This document shows positions 1 through 5,310 of a DNA stretch of 7,387 bases, piece by piece. Under the pieces are notes generated by a model. It was given only the letters and a program-made list of their open reading frames with translations, was not told the origin of the DNA and did not search any database. How positions within the stretch are numbered: the first letter of the stretch is position 1; every line of letters begins with the position of its first letter. The position numbers were made by a program, and so were the translations under genes. Origin of the DNA: a bacterium (lineage in GTDB: Bacteria; Spirochaetota; Spirochaetia; JABEVK01); NCBI GenBank assembly GCA_021781625.1, contig JAJXWL010000089.1:1-7387 (forward strand), read 5' to 3'.

Positions 1-606
1 CCCCCATGAGTGCCGAACGACAAAGCCCAGTTTGTGAGCTTCTTCAACTTGACCGAGGGTTACCAGGATGGCCACAAGCGTTAGGGCCACCGTCACGCCT
101 TCTAGGCGCCCGGCAAAACCAAAGAGTTTTTCGAGGGGCCCGAGCCAATGCAAGGTTTTTTCCTGGTCAAAGAAGAACCGAGTAAACACCAATAACAGAA
201 AAGCCCCCCCAAAACCGTCGATGAGCACATGTTGTTGCACTAATAAGGCTTGAAATTGTTGGGGAGCCTGCCACGCCAAGGTCAGGACGTCTCCCAGGGG
301 CCGGGCACTAACAGCTCCCACAATGACGAGGGGAAAAACCAGCCTCATGCCAAAGACCGCGATCAAAATCCCCACCGTTAAAAAGATTTTTCGCCAAAAC
401 AGGCTCATGTTTCGTAAAATCCGAGCATTCACGACCGCATTATCAAAGGAGAGTGAGGTTTCCAAAACTCCCAAAATCAGGGCAGTAACCAAAGCCTCCC
501 AACCAGCAGCCCAACTTCCGCCGGTAAAAAAGCCGAGGGAAAAAGCTCCGGCTAAAGCGATCCCACTGAAAATTAAACTCCCACCGAACACTCGCCAATA
601 CGACAC
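1..606 (-). CDS. DUF475 family integral membrane protein (TerC-like), 3' end cut by window edge
   Basis: The first 202 codons are visible. The start is GTG at 606-604, preceded by a strong AAGGAGG (617-611) with a 4-nt spacer; no ATG has a comparable site. The protein is very hydrophobic, with likely membrane segments near residues 10-28, 36-52, 74-99, 130-146 and 170-185. The motif ETSLSFDNAVVNA (residues 49-61), then FGMRLVFPL (85-93), DGFGGAFLL (130-138) and FFFDQEK (144-150), match the DUF475 family, which is related to TerC and other LysE-type membrane proteins. The acidic Glu49 and Asp55 inside a membrane segment are the family's signature and may bind a metal ion (inference). Family members are usually about 350 residues, so roughly 150 are missing past position 1. 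It is the last visible gene of a three-gene minus-strand operon. Biochemical function is not established; metal or ion export is only a guess from TerC. Confidence 0.88.
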   Translation of the reverse strand, partial: MSYWRVFGGSLIFSGIALAGAFSLGFFTGGSWAAGWEALVTALILGVLETSLSFDNAVVNARILRNMSLFWRKIFLTVGILIAVFGMRLVFPLVIVGAVSARPLGDVLTLAWQAPQQFQALLVQQHVLIDGFGGAFLLLVFTRFFFDQEKTLHWLGPLEKLFGFAGRLEGVTVALTLVAILVTLGQVEEAHKLGFVVRHSWG

Positions 607-610
607 AAAG

Positions 611-617
611 CCTCCTT
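611..617 (-). promoter_or_regulatory. Shine-Dalgarno of the DUF475 gene, overlapping the upstream stop codon
   Basis: AAGGAGG on the minus strand lies 4 nt before the GTG at 606. Its first two bases form part of the TAA stop (618-616) of the preceding small secreted protein. This arrangement fixes the GTG start and suggests that translation of the two genes is coupled. Confidence 0.75.
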
Positions 618-1014
618 AAGGTTCCCGATAGGGGGGGTCTTGAAAGGTCAGTTGGGGGTCCACCTCGGCACTCCCCAGGGTGAAAAGGATCTGTAAATTG
701 ACCAGATGCTGACCGTATTCGATCCAACACTGGGCTAGGTCTACAGGTCGTCCATTGATTTTTAATCCATAATAGCCATTAGGCAAGCGGTAACCGCGAA
801 CATCATGAACCCAGAGGGTAACCCCTGCTCCTGGGCCGCGAACTTCTACCCAACCGGAATCCCAAACCAAGCGGTCGCACAAAGCAACATCAAGTACCGT
901 AAGCCCTGGCCAGGGACGGCTGGAGGGCACCGACTTGGCCTCTGAGTCTGCCCCCAGCCAACTTTGAAAGCCCACGCTGAGGGTAAAAAACCAGACCAGA
1001 AAGCCTCTTTTCAT
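616..1014 (-). CDS. Small secreted protein of unknown function (132 aa)
   Basis: I do not recognise a family. The N-terminus looks like a Sec signal peptide: positive residues at 2-3, a hydrophobic core over about 5-20, and a plausible cleavage after residue 22 (WLGA before DSEA). The remaining ~110 residues appear beta-rich and aromatic, with Gly-Pro turns. They contain two cysteines (C46, C96), which could form a disulfide if the protein is periplasmic. The C-terminus is proline-rich (DPPYREP). The ATG overlaps the stop of the upstream hydrolase in an ATGA (1014-1011), and there is no Shine-Dalgarno in front of it, so translation is probably coupled. The next gene, DUF475, begins 9 nt after its stop. 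The reading frame is believable because of this coupled architecture and the signal peptide, but function cannot be assigned. Confidence 0.72.
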   Translation of the reverse strand: MKRGFLVWFFTLSVGFQSWLGADSEAKSVPSSRPWPGLTVLDVALCDRLVWDSGWVEVRGPGAGVTLWVHDVRGYRLPNGYYGLKINGRPVDLAQCWIEYGQHLVNLQILFTLGSAEVDPQLTFQDPPYREP

Positions 1015-2039
1015 GGGGAAACCGTCACGGGCAAGCCGTGCCGAGCCAAATCTTTTAAAATCAGCTGCCAGGCCTGCTTTTCTTGATCGGGTTGGGTTAA
1101 AAACTCATGAGTGGCCCCTTTTAACCAGTACGACTCAAACCCTGGAAATTCTTTTTCGACCCAAGGCACGTTGTAAGACCCTTCGACCACACTGTCGTTG
1201 GTCCCTTGATACACGGAGCCCTGGGGAACTTTCCAAGGACGCCAATGCTCCCTTCGGTCATTCCAGGCTTGCAAGGCCGAAAACCAATGGGTGGGAAAGG
1301 TGTTGATACTGAGGTAATCTTCAGGAGCCACCACGGGGGGGAGGCTAGGAACAAACCAGCCGATCAGAAAAAAACCGATGCCTTCCCAGGTATACCAGGT
1401 TGGGTGAATCAACGGAGCGGCCAAAATGGTCCTGTCCGCAATCAGGTCGGGGCGCCGGTGATAGTAATCGATCACCGCAGAACCGCCTAAAGAATGGGCG
1501 ACAATCACCCAGGGACGGGGAAACACTTGGGGGTATTTGGCCGCCCAAGCCAACCAATCCCGAACGGCGTCCCCATAACGGCTCCAAACATCCACATCCG
1601 CACGAGGTCCTTGCGACATGCCGTGACCCGGGAGGTCCAGAGCCGTCACATTCCAGTCTTGTTTCAGAAAAACTCCGTCAATGCCGGCAAAGGTTAACGA
1701 ATTCGCAAGGTAGCCGTGCAGCTGAAAAAGAGTTCCCCGAGGCTTACCCTGAACTTGAAAAACGTTCATCCCTAAAAATTGCCCATCCGACGGAAGGGCC
1801 AATACCGTCTGTGTGTACGAAAGGTCTTTTAAACGACTTTTCCATTGCTTTTGATAGGAAAGTACCGCCGGTCCCACGGTGGGAGGGGCGAAAGGACCCA
1901 AAACAGCCGGTTGAGCTTGCATGAGCAAGTCTCCGCGCAACTGAGCCGATGGGTCTGGAGGTGTTCCAGCACAAGACAGCGACAAAATCACCGCAACAAG
2001 GGGAATCCAAGCGGCTTGAGGAGGAAATTTTTGCTTCAT
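1011..2039 (-). CDS. Alpha/beta hydrolase, lysophospholipase/monoacylglycerol-lipase type (Hydrolase_4), probable lipoprotein
   Basis: The 342-residue protein carries the alpha/beta-hydrolase landmarks in order: the oxyanion loop HGY at 108-110, the strand-turn motif DLPGHGMSQG (135-144), the nucleophile elbow AHSLGG with Ser183, a likely acid Asp282 (GTND) and a likely catalytic His311 (GATHEF). DLPGHG..S and AHSLGG are typical of the serine aminopeptidase S33/monoacylglycerol lipase group, which hydrolyses ester bonds in lipids; the actual substrate is unknown. A hydrophobic lid-like segment with several tryptophans lies at about 213-235. The N-terminus has a hydrophobic stretch ending in SLSC, so Cys23 could be lipidated, although the -3 residue (Ser) is not ideal. 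The ATG at 2039 is the only start that keeps this signal, but it has no clear Shine-Dalgarno. It leads an operon with the secreted protein and DUF475, and is divergent from argF. Confidence 0.88.
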   Translation of the reverse strand: MKQKFPPQAAWIPLVAVILSLSCAGTPPDPSAQLRGDLLMQAQPAVLGPFAPPTVGPAVLSYQKQWKSRLKDLSYTQTVLALPSDGQFLGMNVFQVQGKPRGTLFQLHGYLANSLTFAGIDGVFLKQDWNVTALDLPGHGMSQGPRADVDVWSRYGDAVRDWLAWAAKYPQVFPRPWVIVAHSLGGSAVIDYYHRRPDLIADRTILAAPLIHPTWYTWEGIGFFLIGWFVPSLPPVVAPEDYLSINTFPTHWFSALQAWNDRREHWRPWKVPQGSVYQGTNDSVVEGSYNVPWVEKEFPGFESYWLKGATHEFLTQPDQEKQAWQLILKDLARHGLPVTVSP

Positions 2040-2047
2040 ACGAGGAT

Positions 2048-2077
2048 TTTATCACATTCCCCTTGCATAAAAATCAA
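2048..2077 (-). promoter_or_regulatory. Candidate promoter of the hydrolase operon
   Basis: On the minus strand TTGATT (2077-2072) and GATAAA (2053-2048) are 18 bp apart, each matching 4 of 6 sigma70 consensus bases. Initiation would fall at about position 2040, practically at the ATG, implying a leaderless or near-leaderless message; this agrees with the missing ribosome binding site. The -35 overlaps the first ARG box. This is a visual match only. Confidence 0.3.
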
Positions 2078-2100
2078 AATCCATTGCATAAAGATACATA
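2062..2100 (+). promoter_or_regulatory. Tandem ARG boxes (ArgR/AhrC operator) upstream of argF
   Basis: Two 18-bp sites (2062-2079 and 2083-2100) are separated by 3 bp, giving a 21-bp centre spacing. Their cores, TGCATAAAAATCAA (2064-2077) and TGCATAAAGATACA (2085-2098), each match 11 of 14 positions of the known consensus TGAATwwwwATTCA. The pairing of two 18-bp boxes with a 3-bp gap is the usual layout bound by the hexameric arginine repressor. Position immediately before an arginine biosynthesis gene makes the assignment credible. A weak promoter for argF (TTGCAT at 2063-2068, CATAAA at 2087-2092, 18-bp spacer) would lie inside the boxes, consistent with repression by occlusion. The boxes also cover the likely promoter of the divergent hydrolase. 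Confidence 0.65.
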
Positions 2101-2124
2101 TTCTTTTCGTTGAACTTGAAACCT

Positions 2125-2131
2125 AGGAGGT
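2125..2131 (+). promoter_or_regulatory. Shine-Dalgarno of argF
   Basis: AGGAGGT lies 4 nt before the ATG at 2136 and decides that start. Confidence 0.8.
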
Positions 2132-2135
2132 CTCC

Positions 2136-3083
2136 ATGAAACCCTCTCCTCTTAAAGGCCGCTCCTGTCTGATGATGGCGGATCTTTCGACCGCTGAAAT
2201 TCGGTATTTACTCGATTTGGCCCACGAGGTCAAACGTCAAAAAAAGGAAGGTCTAGTGACTCAACGGTTTCAAGGAAAAACCTTGGCGATGATTTTTGAA
2301 AAGCCTTCGACCCGGACCCGCGCCGCGTTCGAAACGGCCTTTGCCGAAGAAGGCGGACACCCCGTCTTTTTGTCGAAAGACGACATTCAGCTAGGTCACA
2401 AGGAATCGATTGAGGACACCGCTCGCGTCCTCGGGCGGATGTTTGACGCCATCATGTTTCGTGGTTTTCAACAAACTACTGTCGAAACCCTGGCGTCTTT
2501 TAGTGGTGTTCCTGTTTATAACGGCCTCACCGACATGGCTCATCCCACTCAGGTTTTAGCCGACCTGATGACCTTAGAAGAAGCCTGGGGCGGGTCACTT
2601 CAAGGAAAGACCCTGGTTTACTGTGGGGATGGGCGCAACAACATGAGTCACACTCTTATGGTAGGGGCAGCCCGGATGGGAATGAAGTTTGTGATTGCGG
2701 CCCCCGAAGTCCTGTACCCTGCCGAAGACGATGTGGAGTTTTGCCGCCAAATTGCCTCTCAGGAAGGTACAGAACTCGTCATTACTAGCGACTTAAAAGC
2801 CGCTGTTCAAGGTGCCGACGCCGTGTACACGGATGTTTGGGCCTCCATGGGCGAAGAAACCTTACTGCATTTAAGACGGCAAATTCTTCAACCCTTCCAG
2901 GTCAATGCCGAAGTCATGAAAGCCACGGGTAAACCCGAAGCTATCTTCTTGCACTGCCTTCCGGCTGTCAAAGGGGAAGAAGTGACGTCAGAGGTGATCG
3001 AAGGGCCACAAAGCCGGGTTTGGGACCAAGCCGAAAACCGGAAACACACCATTAAAGCCCTCATGTTGGCCACACTAGTCTAG
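2136..3083 (+). CDS. argF: Ornithine carbamoyltransferase
   Basis: The enzyme transfers the carbamoyl group of carbamoyl phosphate to ornithine to form citrulline, a late step of arginine biosynthesis in the cytoplasm. The 315-residue length is normal. The carbamoyl-phosphate site STRTR is at 58-62 (within FEKPSTRTRAAFE), the HPTQ motif at 136-139, the ornithine-binding DVWASMGEE at 233-241, and the catalytic HCLPA with Cys274 at 273-277. HCLP together with SMG distinguishes ornithine from aspartate carbamoyltransferase. The start has an excellent ribosome binding site. No other arg gene is beside it. Two ARG-box-like sites directly upstream suggest arginine-dependent repression. Its TAG stop shares the CTAG at 3080-3083 with the convergent regulator gene. 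The symbol argF reflects a biosynthetic role; a catabolic role (arcB) is less likely because no arcA or arcC is adjacent. Confidence 0.96.
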   Translation: MKPSPLKGRSCLMMADLSTAEIRYLLDLAHEVKRQKKEGLVTQRFQGKTLAMIFEKPSTRTRAAFETAFAEEGGHPVFLSKDDIQLGHKESIEDTARVLGRMFDAIMFRGFQQTTVETLASFSGVPVYNGLTDMAHPTQVLADLMTLEEAWGGSLQGKTLVYCGDGRNNMSHTLMVGAARMGMKFVIAAPEVLYPAEDDVEFCRQIASQEGTELVITSDLKAAVQGADAVYTDVWASMGEETLLHLRRQILQPFQVNAEVMKATGKPEAIFLHCLPAVKGEEVTSEVIEGPQSRVWDQAENRKHTIKALMLATLV

Positions 3084-3952
3084 TTTCCGTCTGGCGATAA
3101 CTCCCCTGCGACCCTATAGGCTTGAGGGGATTGGCCAATTTGCTGGGTAAACAAACGCCGGAAGCTTGAGGCATCCTCAAAACCTACCCGACGGGTGACT
3201 TCTTCCCAGGTCAGGAGCGAAGTTCGTAAATATTCTTTAGCTTTCTGAAGACGTACCTGGGTCAACCATTGGACGGGAGATAACCCAAAACTCGCTTTCC
3301 AACGGCGTTGAAATGTCCTGGTTCCCCAACCTGTTTCTTGCGCCCAGTACTCAATACTCGGGCAATCACGATAATGCTGAAGGATCCATTGACGGGCAGG
3401 TTCTAAGAATTGGTCAACGACGGCTTGCTTTGACAGCTGGGGTCCCCCCAGAGAACCTGTTTGTCCCAGAAAAAGATATTGATAAGCCTCCTGGGCAATT
3501 TCTGCACCTAGTTGATGTTTAAGCCAAGGGAATGTGACGTTGAGCCACCCCAAGGGGCCGCTTGCCGTAATCAGTTTCTCAGTTTCCACCATAGCCTCGG
3601 CAGTAAGGACTGCCAAAGGAAAGCGCTCAACCAACAACGCTCTTAAAGATTCGTGGACAGCAAGGGGACGGCCCTGATCCCGGCCTGCGGCACAAAGCCA
3701 ATACACCCCAAAGCAAGCCGCCGCAAAGTTCACAGTCGAGGGGAGAGCTTTTAAGCGTTTCACCAAGGCGACTTCTTCTTCAAAAGGACATGCGGGCGGT
3801 AAAAAGGCCGCCGGAATGAGAATACTTTCCGCTTGGTCCCAGTCCACTTCCCTGACGGCTACCCCTTGTGCCGATAACCAGCGAAACAAATCTCTCCAGC
3901 CGGCGACATTTGACGACAGACAGCCTGGATATTCCAAAATCCCCCACGTCAT
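3080..3952 (-). CDS. GlxA-type transcriptional regulator: DJ-1/PfpI-like domain plus AraC-family DNA-binding domain
   Basis: This is a 290-residue two-domain protein. Residues 1 to about 165 resemble the DJ-1/PfpI (glutamine amidotransferase-like) sensor fold: an N-terminal beta strand, an elbow-like AAACFGVYWLCAAG with Cys80 in the position of the family's nucleophile, and a later TASGPLGWLNVTFPWL stretch. Residues ~185-283 are an AraC/XylS domain with two helix-turn-helix units, at about 199-223 (WAQETGWGTRTFQRRWK) and 248-276 (VGFEDASSFRRLFTQ, then GQSPQAYR). The usual catalytic activity is generally thought to be lost in such regulators, and the ligand is unknown. The ATG at 3952 follows GGAGGAAG with good spacing. 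It is divergent from an isochorismatase-like hydrolase across 98 bp, the classical position for a regulator and its target. The stop codon overlaps that of argF. Confidence 0.9.
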   Translation of the reverse strand: MTWGILEYPGCLSSNVAGWRDLFRWLSAQGVAVREVDWDQAESILIPAAFLPPACPFEEEVALVKRLKALPSTVNFAAACFGVYWLCAAGRDQGRPLAVHESLRALLVERFPLAVLTAEAMVETEKLITASGPLGWLNVTFPWLKHQLGAEIAQEAYQYLFLGQTGSLGGPQLSKQAVVDQFLEPARQWILQHYRDCPSIEYWAQETGWGTRTFQRRWKASFGLSPVQWLTQVRLQKAKEYLRTSLLTWEEVTRRVGFEDASSFRRLFTQQIGQSPQAYRVAGELSPDGN

Positions 3953-4050
3953 TCTCTTCCTCCAAAGTTTGTCGCTTTTCGCACTCGCATTGACGTCCTT
4001 CCCTCTCGAACAGCTTGTCCCTAACAGCCAAGCTTTGTGCGGAGGTCATC
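3953..4050. promoter_or_regulatory. Divergent intergenic region between the GlxA-type regulator and the isochorismatase-like gene
   Basis: This 98-bp gap must hold both promoters. The leftward gene has GGAGGAAG at about 3964-3957 and the rightward gene has GGAGGT at 4041-4046. A TTGACG (3990-3995) resembles a -35 for the rightward gene, but no good -10 follows at 16-18 bp. An imperfect repetition, AACAGCTTGT (4009-4018) and AACAGCCAAGCTTTGT (4023-4038), could belong to an AraC-type operator. This is suggestive only. Confidence 0.35.
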
Positions 4051-4617
4051 ATGAAAACAGTTTATCTTACCATCGATATCCAAAGGGATTATTTTCCCAG
4101 TGGGAAATTCCCGTTATTTCGTGCCCAAACAGCTCTGAACAACACTTTAAAAATCTTGAAGTGGGCTCGAGAGCAAAACGCTCCTATCTATCATATTCGG
4201 CACCAAGGTAACGACCAAGCTCGCTTTCTTCGTGCTGGTACCCCGGGAGTGGAACTTCATCCTCGTTTGCAAACGATCCAGTTTCCTCAAGAAAGCCTCA
4301 TCGATAAAAAGTTTCCCGATGCTTTCCTGGGGACCAACCTGGAAGATCTTTTACAAGAGCAAAAACCAGAATGTGTGGTCTGGATGGGGATGATGACCTG
4401 GATGTGTGTGGACACAACGGTTCGTTCGGCAAAAGCGAAAGGCTTTAACAACATTTTGATTGGGGATGCCTGCGCTTCAGGGTGGATGTTGCGAACACTC
4501 CCCGTCTTTCCCTGGAGTTCGCAACGAAGTTTTCTCGCCGCCTTGAGCTATCATCATGCCCAAGTGCTCACAGCCCGACAATACCTAAAAGCTGTCAGCA
4601 CTGGCCATTCCTCCTGA
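4051..4617 (+). CDS. Isochorismatase-family cysteine hydrolase
   Basis: The 188-residue protein has the Asp-Lys-Cys triad of the isochorismatase-like fold: Asp9 in LTIDIQRDYF, Lys86 in IDKKFPDAFLGT, and Cys119 in GMMTWMCVDTTVRSA. VDTTVRSAKAKGF and the following GDACAS are typical of the family. The nicotinamidase zinc-site pattern is not evident, so this is better described as a YcaC/isochorismatase-type hydrolase of unknown substrate (amide or ester bond). I chose ATG 4051, not the in-frame ATG 36 nt upstream, because GGAGGT (4041-4046) sits 4 nt before it and homologues begin with this first beta strand. It is divergent from a GlxA-type AraC regulator, which probably controls it. A TlpA-like gene follows after 50 nt on the same strand. 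Confidence 0.9.
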   Translation: MKTVYLTIDIQRDYFPSGKFPLFRAQTALNNTLKILKWAREQNAPIYHIRHQGNDQARFLRAGTPGVELHPRLQTIQFPQESLIDKKFPDAFLGTNLEDLLQEQKPECVVWMGMMTWMCVDTTVRSAKAKGFNNILIGDACASGWMLRTLPVFPWSSQRSFLAALSYHHAQVLTARQYLKAVSTGHSS

Positions 4618-4639
4618 AATATAGTATATTTGCTATATT
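4618..4639. repeat. AT-rich inverted repeat between isochorismatase-like gene and tlpA-like gene
   Basis: AATATAG (4618-4624) and CTATATT (4633-4639) form perfect 7-bp arms around an 8-nt centre, immediately after the TGA stop at 4615-4617. The sequence is also full of -10-like hexamers (TATAGT, TATATT). It could be an operator or promoter for the tlpA-like gene. It lacks the GC stem and T-run of a terminator. Confidence 0.4.
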
Positions 4640-4656
4640 ATCACGGTTGTTTAAGC

Positions 4657-4661
4657 AGGAG
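4657..4661 (+). promoter_or_regulatory. Shine-Dalgarno deciding the start of the TlpA-like gene
   Basis: AGGAG lies 6 nt before the ATG at 4668. Another ATG at 4664 is in a different frame and only 2 nt away from it, so 4668 is preferred. Confidence 0.65.
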
Positions 4662-4667
4662 TCATGC

Positions 4668-5300
4668 ATGAAACTTTTTTCCTGGAGTTCTGGGGTTCTT
4701 ACATTCTTAGCCTTGAGTTTTCTTTCCTGCGCCCCTCAAGCCTCTGCACAAGAAACCAAACCTTCCCCTTCCTCCACGCCGTCTTCCACACCCGGACAGC
4801 TGGTTGCCCCCGTTCAAGAAAATCCTTTAGCCGAGGTCATGGACGCGATGGGTCTTCAACGGGTTCAAGGAAATCCTTCCTTGTTGGATTTTACCGCAAC
4901 AACTCTGGAAGGAAAAACGGTGAAGCTCAGTGACTATAAGGGGAAAGTGGTCTTCTTGAACTTTTGGGCCACCTGGTGTCCGCCTTGCCGCGCCGAAATG
5001 CCCACCATTGAGAAACTTTGGAAAAAACTTTCCAGTAACAAAGATTTTGTGTGGTTAGCCGTCGATGCTCAAGAAAAACCCGACGTGGTCAAGGCCTTTA
5101 TCCAAAAAACCGGGTATACCTTCCCCATCCTTTTGGACACCACGGGTCAAGGCGATGCGGAATATGGCGTTCAAGCCATTCCCACCACCTACGTGATCGA
5201 TAAAACTGGTCATGTACTCGGCGGACGTGCCGGAGGAAAGGAATGGGATACTCCGGAAGTTCTTCAAGGTATCGAGAAACTTTTGGCTCAAAACCCCTAA
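4668..5300 (+). CDS. TlpA/ResA-like thiol-disulfide oxidoreductase, exported thioredoxin-fold protein
   Basis: The 210-residue protein starts with a signal sequence: Lys2, a hydrophobic core at 9-20, and then either a lipobox-like FLSC with Cys21 or a signal peptidase I site after ASA (residue 27). A Ser/Thr/Pro-rich linker (about 29-50) leads to a TlpA/ResA-type thioredoxin domain at about 70-208. Its redox centre is WCPPC at 103-107 (Cys104, Cys107), preceded by VVFLNFWAT, and the cis-proline loop AIPTTYVID carries Pro172. Such proteins reduce disulfides outside the cytoplasm, often for cytochrome c maturation; WCPPC is typical of that group, but no cytochrome gene is nearby, so the client is unknown. 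An in-frame ORF extends upstream, but the signal peptide and ribosome binding site support ATG 4668. mnmE begins 10 nt after the stop. Confidence 0.92.
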   Translation: MKLFSWSSGVLTFLALSFLSCAPQASAQETKPSPSSTPSSTPGQLVAPVQENPLAEVMDAMGLQRVQGNPSLLDFTATTLEGKTVKLSDYKGKVVFLNFWATWCPPCRAEMPTIEKLWKKLSSNKDFVWLAVDAQEKPDVVKAFIQKTGYTFPILLDTTGQGDAEYGVQAIPTTYVIDKTGHVLGGRAGGKEWDTPEVLQGIEKLLAQNP

Positions 5301-5310
5301 ACACGTCCAG

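Noticed and set aside
68..619. Plus-strand open frames at 68-253 and 323-619
   Set aside because: They oppose a well-supported DUF475 frame with a strong ribosome binding site, and their translations are low-complexity and lysine/proline-rich without recognisable motifs.
1400..1924. 174-codon plus-strand frame opposite the hydrolase gene
   Set aside because: It is antisense to a hydrolase with an intact catalytic triad, has no ribosome binding site that stands out, and its protein has no recognisable features.
3102..3130. Inverted repeat TCCCCT/AGGGGA enclosing CCTATAGG, just beyond the argF stop, as an argF terminator
   Set aside because: It lies within the coding end of the convergent regulator, has a long 17-nt loop, and is not followed by a T-run in the argF direction.
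4015..4050. Upstream ATG extension of the isochorismatase-like protein (MSLTAKLCAEVI)
   Set aside because: It would overlap the GGAGGT ribosome binding site of the better start at 4051 and adds residues before the first strand of the fold.
4051..4617. Nicotinamidase (pncA) assignment
   Set aside because: The fold is shared, but the zinc-binding Asp/His pattern of nicotinamidases is not evident, so only the general isochorismatase-type call is justified.
5212..5310. N-terminal extension of MnmE beginning inside the tlpA-like gene
   Set aside because: It overlaps the coding end of the thioredoxin gene in another frame, and MnmE homologues start near the residues at 5311.
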